NCBI RefSeq assembly: GCF_000382345.1
Contig: NZ_KB908099.1
Coordinates: 1-64,000 of the forward strand
DNA length: 64,000 bases
Source: Massilia niastensis DSM 21313
GTDB lineage: Bacteria > Pseudomonadota > Gammaproteobacteria > Burkholderiales > Burkholderiaceae_D
Direction of reading: 5' to 3'
The notes under the pieces were generated by a model that saw only the letters and a program-made list of their open reading frames with translations, was not told where the DNA came from and did no database searches. A program made the translations under genes and the position numbers. Every line of letters starts with the position of its first letter. Position 1 is the stretch's first letter. Shown in pieces: positions 48,873-58,033 of the stretch.

Positions 48873-49041
48873 GTGCGGGCTTCCCTCGCGGTTTGTTCGA
48901 GATGGATGAAGCTTTGCGAAAGGCAACGATAACGAATGCAGCAGCCGTGCTTGTGAACTTAATCAAAGCTTGGCATTGCAGGGCGTGGCACCATGCGATT
49001 GCTTTTTTAAATCAAACTGATCGGCAAGCCGAGGAGGAGCG

Positions 49042-49542
49042 ATGAAGGGTTTTACGCCTGGATTATTCGACCGCTTGCTGGGGGCGCCGGTGCGCGGCGC
49101 GAGCGGCGCGGCGGCGGCCGGCCTGTCGGCCGACGACCTGAAGGACACGGTCGCGCGCGACCTCGAGGCGCTGCTGAATACCCGCTCGATGGTGGACGAA
49201 GCGTCGCTCACCTCCTACCCGGAGTGCAGCCGCTCGATGGTCACCTATGGCCTGGTCGATTTCGCCGACCGTTCGCTGTCCAGCCCTTCCGACCGCGCCC
49301 ACATCTGCCTGTGCATCGAGCAGGCGATCGCGCAGCACGAACCGCGCCTGCGCAATGTGCGCGCCGTGCTGGAAGTGCGCGGGCAGACCGTCAACCGGCT
49401 CGATTTTTCCATTACCGCCCTGCTGGCCGGCAGCCTGTCCCAGGAAGCCGTCAACTTCGACGCCGTCCTGCAGCCGTCGACCCTCCAGTACAGCATCCGG
49501 AAAGCACGCGCCGCAGGGCGCGCTGCGGGCGCGGGAGCCTGA
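49042..49542 (+). CDS. tssE: Type VI secretion baseplate subunit TssE (gp25-like)
   Basis: 166 aa. Gp25 fold: FDRLLGAP near the N-terminus, the conserved YGLVDFADRSL (from the NYGLPD/YGLPDF region), then IEQAIAQHEPRLRNVRAVLEV with the EPRL motif. Preceded by AGGAGGAG, a very strong ribosome site. A long Ala/Gly/Arg C-terminal tail is extra. Two bases before tssF. Confidence 0.94.
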   Translation: MKGFTPGLFDRLLGAPVRGASGAAAAGLSADDLKDTVARDLEALLNTRSMVDEASLTSYPECSRSMVTYGLVDFADRSLSSPSDRAHICLCIEQAIAQHEPRLRNVRAVLEVRGQTVNRLDFSITALLAGSLSQEAVNFDAVLQPSTLQYSIRKARAAGRAAGAGA

Positions 49543-49544
49543 GC

Positions 49545-51389
49545 GTGGAACAGCTGCTGCCCTACTATGAAAGCGAACTGGCCTACCTGCGCCGCAACCT
49601 GCGCGACTTCGCCGAGCGCTATCCGAAGATCGCCGGCCGCCTCCTGATCAGCGGCGAAGCGTGCGAGGACCCGCACACCGAACGCATGATCGAATCCTTC
49701 GCCTTCCTGAATGCGCGCATCGCCAGGCGGCTGGACGACGACTACCCCGAATTCACCGAAGCCCTGTTCGAGGTGCTGTATCCGCACTACCTGCGGCCCT
49801 TTCCTTCCTGCTCCATCGCGCGCATGGACTTCAGCGGCGCGACCAGGCAGCAGACCGGCGCCAGCGTGATCGCGCGCGGCACCCAGCTGGCCACGCGCCC
49901 GGTGCGCGGCGTCGCCTGCACCTTCCGCACCGTCTATCCGGTGACGCTGGCGCCGCTGGCGCTCACCAGCGCCGGCTTCAACGCGATCATCGGCGCGCCC
50001 GAGGCGGTGCGCCTGCCGGCCGGCGCCAGCTCCTGCGTCAGCCTGACCATCGCCAGCACGGCCGAGCAGCTGGGGCCCGCGCAGCTGGGACTGGATTCGC
50101 TGCGGGTGTTCATCGACGGCGAGCCCTCGTTCTGCGCCGCGCTGCGCGACGCGCTGTTCATGCGCACGGTCGCCGCCTATGCGGAAGCCGACGGCAACGG
50201 GCGCTGGGCGCGCCTGGATGGCGTCCCCGCGGTGCCGGCCGGCTTCGGCGACGACGAGGCGCTGATCGACTTCCCGGCGCGCTCGCATGCCGCCTACCGC
50301 CTGCTCACCGAATACTTCTGCTTCCCCGAGAAATTCAACTTCTTCGATATCGACCTGGCGGCGCTCGCCAGGGCGCTGCCGCCCGGCGCGCGGACGATCA
50401 CCCTGCACCTGGCGCTGTCCGGCATCCGCAGCGATTCGAACACGGCGCGCATGCTCGGCACCCTGTCGACCAACAACGTGCTGCTCGGGTGCACGCCGGT
50501 GATCAACCTGTTCCGCCAGCGCGGCGAACCGATCCGCCTGACCCACACCAGCGCCAGCTACCCGGTGCTGGCCGATGCGCGCCGCGCCCATGCCTATGAG
50601 GTCAATGCGATCGAATCGGTCAACATGGTGCGCCAGACGCCGCAGGGCGAGTCGGTGCTGCAGTTCCGGCCCTTCTACGCGCTACAGCACGCCCAGACGC
50701 CGGAACAGAACGGCCACTACTGGGCGATGCGGCGCGACGACACCCTGGCCGAGCGCAGTCCCGGATTCGAAACCCGGATCTCGATCGTCGACATCGACTT
50801 CGATCCGGCCGAGGTCGAGACCTCCACCCTCAACCTGGAGCTGACCTGCACCAACCGCGACCTGCCGGCCGCGCTGAGCTATGGGCAGGCCGGCGGCGAC
50901 CTGTTCCTCGAAGGCGGCTCGAGCGTGCGCTCGATCGCCTTCCTGCGCAAGCCCACGGCCTCCTGCCGCTTCGCGCGCGGCCGCAATGCGCACTGGCGCC
51001 TGGTCTCGCTGCTGTCGCTGAACCACCTGTCGCTGGCCGACGGCGGCGTCGACGCCTTCCGCGAGATGCTGGCGCTGCACGACCTGCCGCGCTCTCCCTC
51101 CTCGCAGCGCCAGATCGGCGGCATCGCGGCCATCGCCTGCCGCGCGGCCAGTGCCTGGCTGCCGGGCAATCCCTACACCTGCCTGGTGCGCGGCGTCGAA
51201 GTGCGGCTGGCGATCGACGAAGAGGCTTTCGTCGGCAGCGGCATCCACGCCTTTGCCCACGTCATCGAACGTTTCCTGGCGCTCTACGTGCATGCCAACA
51301 GCTTCACCCAGCTGGTGATCGCATCCCGCCAAACCGGAGAGGAGTTATTCACATGCAGGCCGAGAAGCGGCGACCTGAGCCTGCTGTAA
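49545..51389 (+). CDS. tssF: Type VI secretion baseplate subunit TssF
   Basis: 614 aa from the GTG at 49545 (then EQLLPYYESELAYLRRNLRDFAERYP, the TssF start signature). IAGRLLISGEACEDPHTERMIESFAFLNARI and PHYLRPFPSCSIA follow. The wedge consists of TssE, F and G. It starts two bases after tssE and overlaps tssG by 37 bp. Confidence 0.95.
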   Translation: MEQLLPYYESELAYLRRNLRDFAERYPKIAGRLLISGEACEDPHTERMIESFAFLNARIARRLDDDYPEFTEALFEVLYPHYLRPFPSCSIARMDFSGATRQQTGASVIARGTQLATRPVRGVACTFRTVYPVTLAPLALTSAGFNAIIGAPEAVRLPAGASSCVSLTIASTAEQLGPAQLGLDSLRVFIDGEPSFCAALRDALFMRTVAAYAEADGNGRWARLDGVPAVPAGFGDDEALIDFPARSHAAYRLLTEYFCFPEKFNFFDIDLAALARALPPGARTITLHLALSGIRSDSNTARMLGTLSTNNVLLGCTPVINLFRQRGEPIRLTHTSASYPVLADARRAHAYEVNAIESVNMVRQTPQGESVLQFRPFYALQHAQTPEQNGHYWAMRRDDTLAERSPGFETRISIVDIDFDPAEVETSTLNLELTCTNRDLPAALSYGQAGGDLFLEGGSSVRSIAFLRKPTASCRFARGRNAHWRLVSLLSLNHLSLADGGVDAFREMLALHDLPRSPSSQRQIGGIAAIACRAASAWLPGNPYTCLVRGVEVRLAIDEEAFVGSGIHAFAHVIERFLALYVHANSFTQLVIASRQTGEELFTCRPRSGDLSLL

Positions 51390-52438
51390 TCGAGCGCCTG
51401 TTCAGGGAGCCCTACCGCTTCGAATTCTTCCAGGCGGTGCGCCTGCTCGAACTGTGGCTCAAGCGCCGCGGCCTGCCCCGCCACGGCCTGGTCGCGCGCT
51501 ACCTGCGCTTCCGGAATTCGACCTCGCTCGGCTTCCCGGCCAGCCAGCTCGAAGCCATCCAGGCCGAGCCGCGCGAGATCGGCGCCGGGGCGGACGCGCT
51601 GGCCCGGGCGCTGGCAGCGTCCACCCTGCGGCACGTCGTCCTCACGCCCTCGTTCATGGGCCTTTTGGGCGGCAACGGCGTGCTGCCGGCGCATTACACC
51701 GAGCGCATCGCGGAACACCAGGTGCGCGACAAGGACGAGGGCGCGCGGGCCTTCCTGGATACCTTCTCGAACCGTTCGCTGGCCCTGTTCTACGAAGCCT
51801 GGCGCAAGTACCGGCTGGCGCTGAACTACCAGGTCGACGGCCATGACAGCTTCCTGCCGCTGCTGCTGGCGCTGGCCGGCCTGGGCGATGCGTCGCTGCG
51901 CCGGCGGCTGGCCGGGCCGGAGCATGGCGGCGTGCTGGACGAATCGATCGGCTGCTTCGCCGCCTCCATCCGCCAGCGCCCCGTCTCCGCCGCCCAGCTC
52001 GGGCGCGTGCTGTCCACCTACTTCGGCCATCCGGTGCGGGTCGAGCAGTTCATCGGCTGCTGGTACGACGTGCCGCTCGCGCAACAGACCACGCTCGGGG
52101 ACGACAGCGCCGTGCTCGGTTCGCGCGCGATCGCGGGCGGGCGCGTCTGGCAGCGCGACCTGCGCCTGCGGGTGGAGATCGGGCCGCTCGACCATGCCGC
52201 TTTCCATGCCTTCCTGCCCGGCGACATGGCGGCGCGCGCCCTGAAAAGCCTGCTCTCGATGTTCACCGGCCTGTCGCTCGAGTACGAAGTGGAACTGGTG
52301 CTGCGCGCCGCCGACGTGCGCAATGCGGTGCTGGACGAGACGGCCCCCGCCTGCCGCCTCGGTTGGGATACCTTCCTGGTCGCGGACTCCGCGCCGCGCG
52401 ATCGCCACGACGTCTGCTACAGCCTGCACGCGCTGTAA
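51353..52438 (+). CDS. tssG: Type VI secretion baseplate subunit TssG
   Basis: 361 aa. IERLFREPYRFEFFQAVRLLELWL is the conserved TssG N-terminus (FFQAVRLLE); VVLTPSFMGLLGGNGVLPAHYTE and FSNRSLALFYEAWRKYR are also family blocks. Two copies of TssF pair with one TssG in each wedge. The next T6SS genes are absent: after a 240-bp gap unrelated genes begin. Confidence 0.94.
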   Translation: MQAEKRRPEPAVIERLFREPYRFEFFQAVRLLELWLKRRGLPRHGLVARYLRFRNSTSLGFPASQLEAIQAEPREIGAGADALARALAASTLRHVVLTPSFMGLLGGNGVLPAHYTERIAEHQVRDKDEGARAFLDTFSNRSLALFYEAWRKYRLALNYQVDGHDSFLPLLLALAGLGDASLRRRLAGPEHGGVLDESIGCFAASIRQRPVSAAQLGRVLSTYFGHPVRVEQFIGCWYDVPLAQQTTLGDDSAVLGSRAIAGGRVWQRDLRLRVEIGPLDHAAFHAFLPGDMAARALKSLLSMFTGLSLEYEVELVLRAADVRNAVLDETAPACRLGWDTFLVADSAPRDRHDVCYSLHAL

Positions 52439-52679
52439 ACGGCAGGTCCCGCCCTCCCTGCAGGATTGATGCGGTCCGGAATCGTCCATGGCCGGATGGC
52501 CGCTGGGCTATCGCCGCGGAATCGACAATTTCACTGGGGGCAGACCGGAAACGGCGCGGCGCCGGATGGGTGCGCGCACACGTAGTCGCGCGCGCCGTTT
52601 GACGATGTTGGCGTATTCTGCGCATGTCAGGCACTCGCCTCAATCAACGGATATCGACATGAGCGAACGGGGAATCGAA

Positions 52680-53087
52680 ATGAGCGAACGAATCATTTCA
52701 GCGATCAAGCTCGGGGCGCAGCAATTGGCGGCCGTTGTCACGCTCCCCGGCTCAGACCGCTACGAGTATTTCGTCAAGCGTGTGGCGGATTCGCAGGAAG
52801 TCTGGGGCCTGTACCAGGACGGTTGGGCGCTGGCGAAAACGGATGACGGCACCCTGGTGTTCCCGATGTGGCCGGCAAGCGACTACGCCAGCCTGTGCGC
52901 GGAATTCGAATGGGACGGCTACGATGCGCAGTCGTTCTCGGTCGAGGAACTGCTGGACGACCTGTTGCCGCAGCTGGAGCAGGACCGCGTCCTGCCGGGC
53001 ATCTTCTACACCCCGGGCGACAAGGGCATCACCCCGACGGTGGCGCAGCTGCGCGAAGACCTCGCCTACGAACTGGGAAAGTACTAA
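52680..53087 (+). CDS. DUF2750 protein
   Basis: 135 aa from the ATG at 52680, preceded by GGGGAA eight bases upstream; an in-frame ATG at 52659 adds seven residues that partly repeat the start (MSERGIE / MSERI). DUF2750 features: RYEYFVKRVADSQEVWGLYQDGWAL, FPMWPASDYASLCA and SVEELLDDLLPQLEQD. Small soluble protein of unknown function, related to immunity-type proteins by size and charge, but no cognate toxin is visible. Confidence 0.82.
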   Translation: MSERIISAIKLGAQQLAAVVTLPGSDRYEYFVKRVADSQEVWGLYQDGWALAKTDDGTLVFPMWPASDYASLCAEFEWDGYDAQSFSVEELLDDLLPQLEQDRVLPGIFYTPGDKGITPTVAQLREDLAYELGKY

Positions 53088-53141
53088 GCCTGCCTGTCGG
53101 GTAGGATGACGGCGGCGATCCGCCGACTTCCACCCTGCCCG

Positions 53142-53402
53142 ATGATCCTCGACCTGTTTTCCACCGGCCGCCTGCTCGGCCTGTTTTTCGTTACCGCAAT
53201 TGCCGAACTGCTCGGCTGCTATCTTCCCCTGCTCTGGCTCACCGGCCGCGTGTATGCGAGCTATGGCGCGGTCTACATCGCCACGGCGCTTGCCTGGCTG
53301 GCCGTGGTGGATGGCGTGAAACCCCTGTGGACCGATTACCTGGGCGTGGGCCTGGCGCTGCTGGGCGCGGCCTGCATCGGTCTCGGTCACCGGCCGGCCT
53401 GA
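53142..53402 (+). CDS. YnfA/UPF0060 membrane protein lacking the second helix
   Basis: 86 aa, about 22 fewer than the usual 108. The N-terminal helix and [15 protein letters not shown] match YnfA, then the sequence jumps directly to [28 protein letters not shown], skipping the roughly 30 residues that form helix 2 in other members. The frame is intact. Three helices instead of four would invert the rest of the protein, so it may be non-functional or a variant. YnfA proteins are SMR-like drug/metabolite exporters. Confidence 0.8.
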   Translation: MILDLFSTGRLLGLFFVTAIAELLGCYLPLLWLTGRVYASYGAVYIATALAWLAVVDGVKPLWTDYLGVGLALLGAACIGLGHRPA

Positions 53403-53405
53403 GCG

Positions 53406-53975
53406 TCAGGCCGCGTCGCTGCGTTCCGCGGTGCTGGCGGCGGTGTCGCGCTGCGCCGGCATGGCAGGGCTGGGCGCAGGAGTGGCCGGCGCACTGGCCG
53501 CCATGGCGGGTTCCTCAGGGAACAGCGCCGCACGGATCGCCTCGGTGCCGGGCTTGCTGCGCGACTGGAAACGGATAGTGCGGATGCCGCCCTGTCCGAG
53601 CCGCGCATCGCGCAACTGGTCCTTCGACTGCGAATGGGTGCGGTCATCCAGTTCCACCACCGCGATCACGTCGCAATAGGCGTTGCACACCACATAATCG
53701 ACGCGCTGCTGGGCGATGCGCAGCCGGTCGGCATGCGCCTGCTTGCGGTCGCTGTGCGATGCCTCCAGCAAGGCGCCCATCGACACCTGCGGAAACACAT
53801 AATGCCCGGGCAGGGCGCGCACCAGGCGGATGAAGAATTCGCGCTCGTTTTCCGTCATCAGCTTGCGGCGCCGGTAGCGTCCCACCGGGGAGCCGGGGCG
53901 CGCCATTTTCGCGACCAGGATCAGGGTCATGATGACGCCGACCGCCAGTACAAGCAATCCGATTTCCGAGCTCAT
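53406..53975 (-). CDS. DUF2726 protein with N-terminal membrane anchor
   Basis: 189 aa. One membrane helix (IGLLVLAVGVIMTLILVAKM), then the DUF2726 domain (MTENEREFFIRLVRALPGHYVFPQVSMGALL, VDYVVCNAYCDVIAVVELDDRTHS), a fold related to nuclease-like domains, and a low-complexity Pro/Ala tail. Function unknown. Convergent with ynfA; their stops are four bases apart. Confidence 0.85.
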   Translation of the reverse strand: MSSEIGLLVLAVGVIMTLILVAKMARPGSPVGRYRRRKLMTENEREFFIRLVRALPGHYVFPQVSMGALLEASHSDRKQAHADRLRIAQQRVDYVVCNAYCDVIAVVELDDRTHSQSKDQLRDARLGQGGIRTIRFQSRSKPGTEAIRAALFPEEPAMAASAPATPAPSPAMPAQRDTAASTAERSDAA

Positions 53976-54086
53976 GCGATGTCCTTTCCTGGTCCAGATT
54001 TTGTATCCTACAGGAAATATTTTGGAAAATATTCACTCTTTGTAATAGCCCGGGAAAGAGGCAGGGGGGAGGAGTACTACCCGCTC

Positions 54087-54126
54087 ACGTCATCAAATTG
54101 TTATAAGAACGTCACAGAGCCGTCAT
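54087..54126 (+). promoter_or_regulatory. Extended Pho box (PhoB-binding) upstream of phoX
   Basis: Four 7-mers at an exact 11-bp pitch: ACGTCAT (54087), TTGTTAT (54098), ACGTCAC (54109), CCGTCAT (54120), each resembling CTGTCAT and separated by 4 bp. Two such repeats form a Pho box; here there are two in tandem. They overlap the ATG at 54125, which argues for the start at 54179. Confidence 0.75.
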
Positions 54127-54178
54127 GTTCGCTCACTACCATTCACGAACTTTCCTAACCAATGAACAGGATTACTTC

Positions 54179-56458
54179 GTGAACAAGCCGACCGACCTCG
54201 CCCGCATCCCTGTCGACCACGACGACATCGATACGAACGTTTCGTCGAACGAACAATTCAGCTCCGTCCTTGAGGCCCGCCTGAGCCGCCGCAACATGCT
54301 GCGCGGCAGCGCTGCGTCGGCCATGACCGCGCTGCTTGGCAGCTTCGGCCTGACAGCCTGCGGCGGTTCGGACCACGAGGTCGTCACCGCGCCGCCGGTG
54401 ACGACTCCGCCGGTGACGACTCCGCCGGTGACGACGCCGCCGGCCGAAAAGCTGCTCGGTTTCACGGCTGTCTCGAAGAGCCTGGCCGACGCCGTCGTCG
54501 TCCCGGCCGGCTACACCGCCACCGTCCTGTACGCGATGGGCGATCCGCTGACCGCCTCGACCCCGGCCTTCAAGAACGACGGCACCGACGCCGACTTCGA
54601 GAACCGCGCGGGCGACCAGCACGACGGCATGGAATTCTTCCCGCTCTCCGGCGCCGGCGCCGCGTCGACCAGCGCCAACGACCGCGGCCTGCTGGCGATG
54701 AACCACGAAGCCACCATCGACGAGAAGCTGTCGGCCTACTTCCTGCACCCCACCGGCGGCACCATGAGCCTGCCGCGCCCGGCCGCGGAAGTCGACAAGG
54801 AACTGGCCCTGCACGGCCTGTCGGTCGCCGAAGTGCGCAAGGCCGACAGCAAGTGGTCCTACCTGAAGGATTCCTCGTTCAACCGCCGCGTCACCCCGCA
54901 GACCGAGATCGAGATCGCCGGCCCGGCCCGCGGCAACGCGCTGCTGGCGACCAGATTCTCGCCGACCGGCGTGAAAACCCGCGGCACCCTGAACAACTGC
55001 GGCACCGGCAAGACCCCGTGGAACACCTACCTGTCGGGCGAGGAAAACTGGTCCGGCTACTTCACCCGCGCGAGCACCGACGATGCCGCGCGTGGCAACG
55101 ACAAGAGCGTCGCCTCGCTCAAGCGCTACGGCCGCAACCAGGGCGACGCCTCGCGCCACGGCTGGGAAACCGGCGGCGCCGACGACAAGTACGTGCGCTG
55201 GAATAACAGCAAGCTGGGCGCCTCGACGGACGGCAGCGATGACTACCGCAACGAGATGAACGGCATGGGCTACATCGTCGAGATGGACGCCTACGACAAG
55301 ACCAGGGCGGTCAAGAAGCGCACCGCGCTGGGCCGCTTCGCGCACGAGAGCGCCGCCTTCGGCAAGGTCACCGTCGGCCAGCCGCTGGCCGTCTACATGG
55401 GCGACGACTCGCGCAACGAATACATCTACAAGTACGTGTCGAACGCGGTCTGGGCCGCCGCCGATGCTACCGCCGCGGACCGCATCGCCACCGGCGACAA
55501 GTACCTGGACAACGGCAAGCTGTACGTCGCCAGGTTCGCCGCCGACGGCAGCGGCCAGTGGATCGAACTGTCGATCGCCAACAGCGCGATCGCGGGCTAC
55601 GCCGGCTACAAGTTCGCCGACCAGGCCGATGTCCTGGTGAATGCCCGCCTGGCCGCCGACGCCGTCGGCGCGACCAAGATGGACCGTCCGGAATGGTGCG
55701 CGGTCAACCCGGCCAACGGCGAGATCTACTACACGCTGACCAACAACAGCAACCGCCGCGTCGAGCCGGGCAGCTCCAGCCAGTCCGCGCCGGACGCGGC
55801 CAATCCGCGCGTCTACACCGACATGAAGGGCACGAGCTCGCAGGTCGGCAACCCGAACGGCCACATCGTGCGCGTCAAGGAAGGCGCGGCCGGTTCGACG
55901 GCGGTTTCCTTCACCTGGGACGTGTACCTGTTCGGCGCCGAGGCGAAGGCCGCGGCCGCCACCGTCAACCTCTCCGGCCTGACCGAAGACCAGGACTTCT
56001 CGAGCCCGGACGGCCTGGCCTTCAGCACCGCCACCGGCATCTGCTGGTTCCAGACCGACGACGGCGCCTACACCGACGTCACCAACTGCATGATGATGGC
56101 CGGCGTGCCGGGCCAGGTGGGCGACGGCAAGAAAGTCAGCCTGAGCTACCCGCGCGCCAGCGGCGGCAACCTGACGGTCGACACCTATGTCGGCAAGGCC
56201 GCCACGCCGGATACCCTGAAGCGCTTCCTGGTCGGTCCGGCCGGTGCGGAAATCACCGGCATCGCCGAGACCCCGGATGGCAAGGCATTGTTCGTCAACA
56301 TCCAGCACCCGGGCGAAGGCACGCCGGCCGCCAGCGTGACCGATCCGACCAAGTACGTCAGCCAGTGGCCGTCGAATGCCGGCTACGGCGCCGGCAAGCG
56401 TCCGCGCTCGGCGACCATCGTCGTCACCAAGAACGACGGCGGCCGCATCGGCACCTGA
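54179..56458 (+). CDS. phoX: PhoX-family alkaline phosphatase, Tat-exported
   Basis: 759 aa from the GTG at 54179 (AGGA eight bases upstream). An in-frame ATG at 54125 lies inside the Pho box and has no ribosome site. Twin-arginine signal LSRRNMLRGS (Arg37-Arg38) with a lipobox-like LTAC at 58-61, so a Tat lipoprotein is possible. A PPVTT triple repeat forms a linker at about 72-88. The PhoX/DUF839 domain follows (LLAMNHEA, NNCGTGKTPWNTYLSGEENW, FAHESAAFGK, DGLAFSTATGICWFQTDDG), with metal-binding acidic and His residues. It releases phosphate from organic esters in the periplasm or outside; Ca/Fe-dependent in relatives. Regulation by phosphate limitation is indicated by the Pho box. Confidence 0.9.
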   Translation: MNKPTDLARIPVDHDDIDTNVSSNEQFSSVLEARLSRRNMLRGSAASAMTALLGSFGLTACGGSDHEVVTAPPVTTPPVTTPPVTTPPAEKLLGFTAVSKSLADAVVVPAGYTATVLYAMGDPLTASTPAFKNDGTDADFENRAGDQHDGMEFFPLSGAGAASTSANDRGLLAMNHEATIDEKLSAYFLHPTGGTMSLPRPAAEVDKELALHGLSVAEVRKADSKWSYLKDSSFNRRVTPQTEIEIAGPARGNALLATRFSPTGVKTRGTLNNCGTGKTPWNTYLSGEENWSGYFTRASTDDAARGNDKSVASLKRYGRNQGDASRHGWETGGADDKYVRWNNSKLGASTDGSDDYRNEMNGMGYIVEMDAYDKTRAVKKRTALGRFAHESAAFGKVTVGQPLAVYMGDDSRNEYIYKYVSNAVWAAADATAADRIATGDKYLDNGKLYVARFAADGSGQWIELSIANSAIAGYAGYKFADQADVLVNARLAADAVGATKMDRPEWCAVNPANGEIYYTLTNNSNRRVEPGSSSQSAPDAANPRVYTDMKGTSSQVGNPNGHIVRVKEGAAGSTAVSFTWDVYLFGAEAKAAAATVNLSGLTEDQDFSSPDGLAFSTATGICWFQTDDGAYTDVTNCMMMAGVPGQVGDGKKVSLSYPRASGGNLTVDTYVGKAATPDTLKRFLVGPAGAEITGIAETPDGKALFVNIQHPGEGTPAASVTDPTKYVSQWPSNAGYGAGKRPRSATIVVTKNDGGRIGT

Positions 56459-56480
56459 TTTCCCTCGAGCTGTACTTGAT

Positions 56481-56517
56481 ACGGGCGGGCTGCGACAGCG
56501 GCTTGCCCGTTTTTTTA
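56481..56517 (+). terminator. Rho-independent terminator of phoX
   Basis: Outer stem ACGGGC (56481-56486) / GCCCGT (56505-56510), inner GCTG/CAGC pairing, then seven T (56510-56516). Confidence 0.75.
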
Positions 56518-56540
56518 TGGCGGCGCCGGTTTGCGCAAGC

Positions 56541-56567
56541 GCGCCGCGCGCGCCGCGCGCGCCGCGT
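56541..56567. repeat. Three 9-bp GCGCCGCG[CT] repeats
   Basis: Perfect short tandem repeat just before the next start codon. It codes nothing that I can support; slippage is likely. Confidence 0.7.
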
Positions 56568-56604
56568 GCCAGCATGGAGACTTGTCCACATCGTGTTCCG
56601 TGCC

Positions 56605-57039
56605 ATGCGAGCACTCTCCCTGCCGTCCTACCTGCGCCTCACCCGCGCCAGCGCCGCCTACGACATCGTCGTGGCCGCGCCCCTGGCCACGCCCTGGACC
56701 TTCGCGCTGTTCCACACCCAGCTCTCCGCCGTCAACGGGGCGCTCGGCGCCGGGCCGCTGCCGCCGTTCGCGCCGCTGCACTTCCTGCTGACCGCCCTGC
56801 TGGGCACCCTGGTGCTGCTGTGGTCCGTATGCCGCTTCACCGGCCCCAGCCTGCGGCTCGGGCGCTTCGACGCGGCCGGGCGCCTGGTCTTCTCGGCGTG
56901 GCTGGCGTGGGCGCTTGCCGGCGGCGCCCTGCCCGTGCTGTGGCTGTTCCTGGCGCCGGAGCTGTGCTGGGGCGTGGCGCAATGGTGGCCCGTAACGCGG
57001 GCTGCGGGGACGCAGCGCCCGGCCCTGGCGCCGGCGTGA
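56605..57039 (+). CDS. Predicted multi-helix membrane protein of unknown function
   Basis: 144 aa from the ATG at 56605 (MRALSLPSYLRLTRASAAYDIVV). Three to four membrane segments (ATPWTFALFHTQL, LHFLLTALLGTLVLLWSVC, LVFSAWLAWALAGGALPVLWLFLAPELCWGVAQWW). No family recognised with certainty; proteins like this are annotated hypothetical in betaproteobacteria. It is convergent with the ArgP-like gene, with 6 bp between stops. Confidence 0.75.
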   Translation: MRALSLPSYLRLTRASAAYDIVVAAPLATPWTFALFHTQLSAVNGALGAGPLPPFAPLHFLLTALLGTLVLLWSVCRFTGPSLRLGRFDAAGRLVFSAWLAWALAGGALPVLWLFLAPELCWGVAQWWPVTRAAGTQRPALAPA

Positions 57040-57045
57040 AGCGGC

Positions 57046-57939
57046 TCAGGCGATCGGCCGCAGCACGCCGCGCGCCGCCTTCACCAGCGCCGCGCCCATG
57101 CGCTCGATCCGCGGCGGCTGGATGCGCCAGGCATGCCAGTACAGCGGCACGTCGACGTGCAGGTGCGGCGTCAGGTCGACCAGCGCCCCCGCCTCCAGCA
57201 TCGCCGCGCACTGCTCGAGCGGCAGCAGGCCGTAGCCCAGGCCGAGGCGGAGAGCCTGCACGTAGGGATCGCTGGACGGCACGTAGTGGAAGGGGTAGGC
57301 GCCGTGCGGCAGCCCGTAGTGCCGGAGCAGGAAGCTTGATTGCAGCGGATCCTTGCGGTCGAAGATGACCACCGGCGCCTTCTGCGCCGCGCCGCGCGTG
57401 AAACCGCCGGCGAACCAGCGCCCCGCGAAGCCGGGCGAGGCGACCAGCCGGTAGTGCATCGACCCCAGCGCACTGGCGGTGCAGCCATGCATCGGTTCCG
57501 GTTCGCCCGAGATGCAGGCCACGGCCCGCCCCTGTTCCAGCAGCGAGAAGGTATGGCCCTGGTCGTCGAGCACGAATTCCACCAGCAGCCCTTCTGCGGA
57601 CAGGACCGGCGCCAGCACCGGCAGCAGCCAGGTCGCCAGCGAGTCGTTGTTGACCGCCAGCGCGATGCGCGTGGGGCCCGGGTCCATGTCCATCTCGGCC
57701 AGGAATTCCGTCTCCAGCAGGGTGGAGCGGCGCAGGTACTGCAGCAGCCGGGTGCCCGGCGCGGTGGGACGGCAGGGACGGCTGCGCACCAGCAGCGGCG
57801 TGCCCATGTCCTGCTCCAGCGCCGAGATCCGCTGCGATACCGCCGACGGCGAGATGTTCAGCTGCGCGGCCGCCAGTTCCAGGCTGCCCGCATCGACGGT
57901 GGCCAGGAAGGCGGCGCTGCGGCGTGGATCGATCTTCAT
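57046..57939 (-). CDS. argP: LysR-family regulator of the ArgP/LysG type
   Basis: 297 aa. HTH DPRRSAAFLATVDAGSLELAAAQLNISPSAVSQRISALEQDMG with the ArgP-like LLVRSRPCRPTAPG. The effector domain includes VNNDSLATWLLPVLAPV and LPLEQC. ArgP/LysG proteins sense lysine or arginine and activate the divergent LysE/ArgO exporter, and the neighbour at 58034 is just that. The pairing makes the assignment strong. Confidence 0.9.
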   Translation of the reverse strand: MKIDPRRSAAFLATVDAGSLELAAAQLNISPSAVSQRISALEQDMGTPLLVRSRPCRPTAPGTRLLQYLRRSTLLETEFLAEMDMDPGPTRIALAVNNDSLATWLLPVLAPVLSAEGLLVEFVLDDQGHTFSLLEQGRAVACISGEPEPMHGCTASALGSMHYRLVASPGFAGRWFAGGFTRGAAQKAPVVIFDRKDPLQSSFLLRHYGLPHGAYPFHYVPSSDPYVQALRLGLGYGLLPLEQCAAMLEAGALVDLTPHLHVDVPLYWHAWRIQPPRIERMGAALVKAARGVLRPIA

Positions 57940-58033
57940 GGATCAGTTTTGCTTAAGAAGGCTTAGATTTCATGAATATAATTGAATCGGACCTGGCGGG
58001 CAGGGATAGTGACGGCTTTCGCACGGAGGCCGC

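Noticed and set aside
48990..49015. Sigma54-like TGGCAC...TTGCT between tssK and tssE
   Set aside because: The GG-GC distance is 12 bases instead of the required 10.
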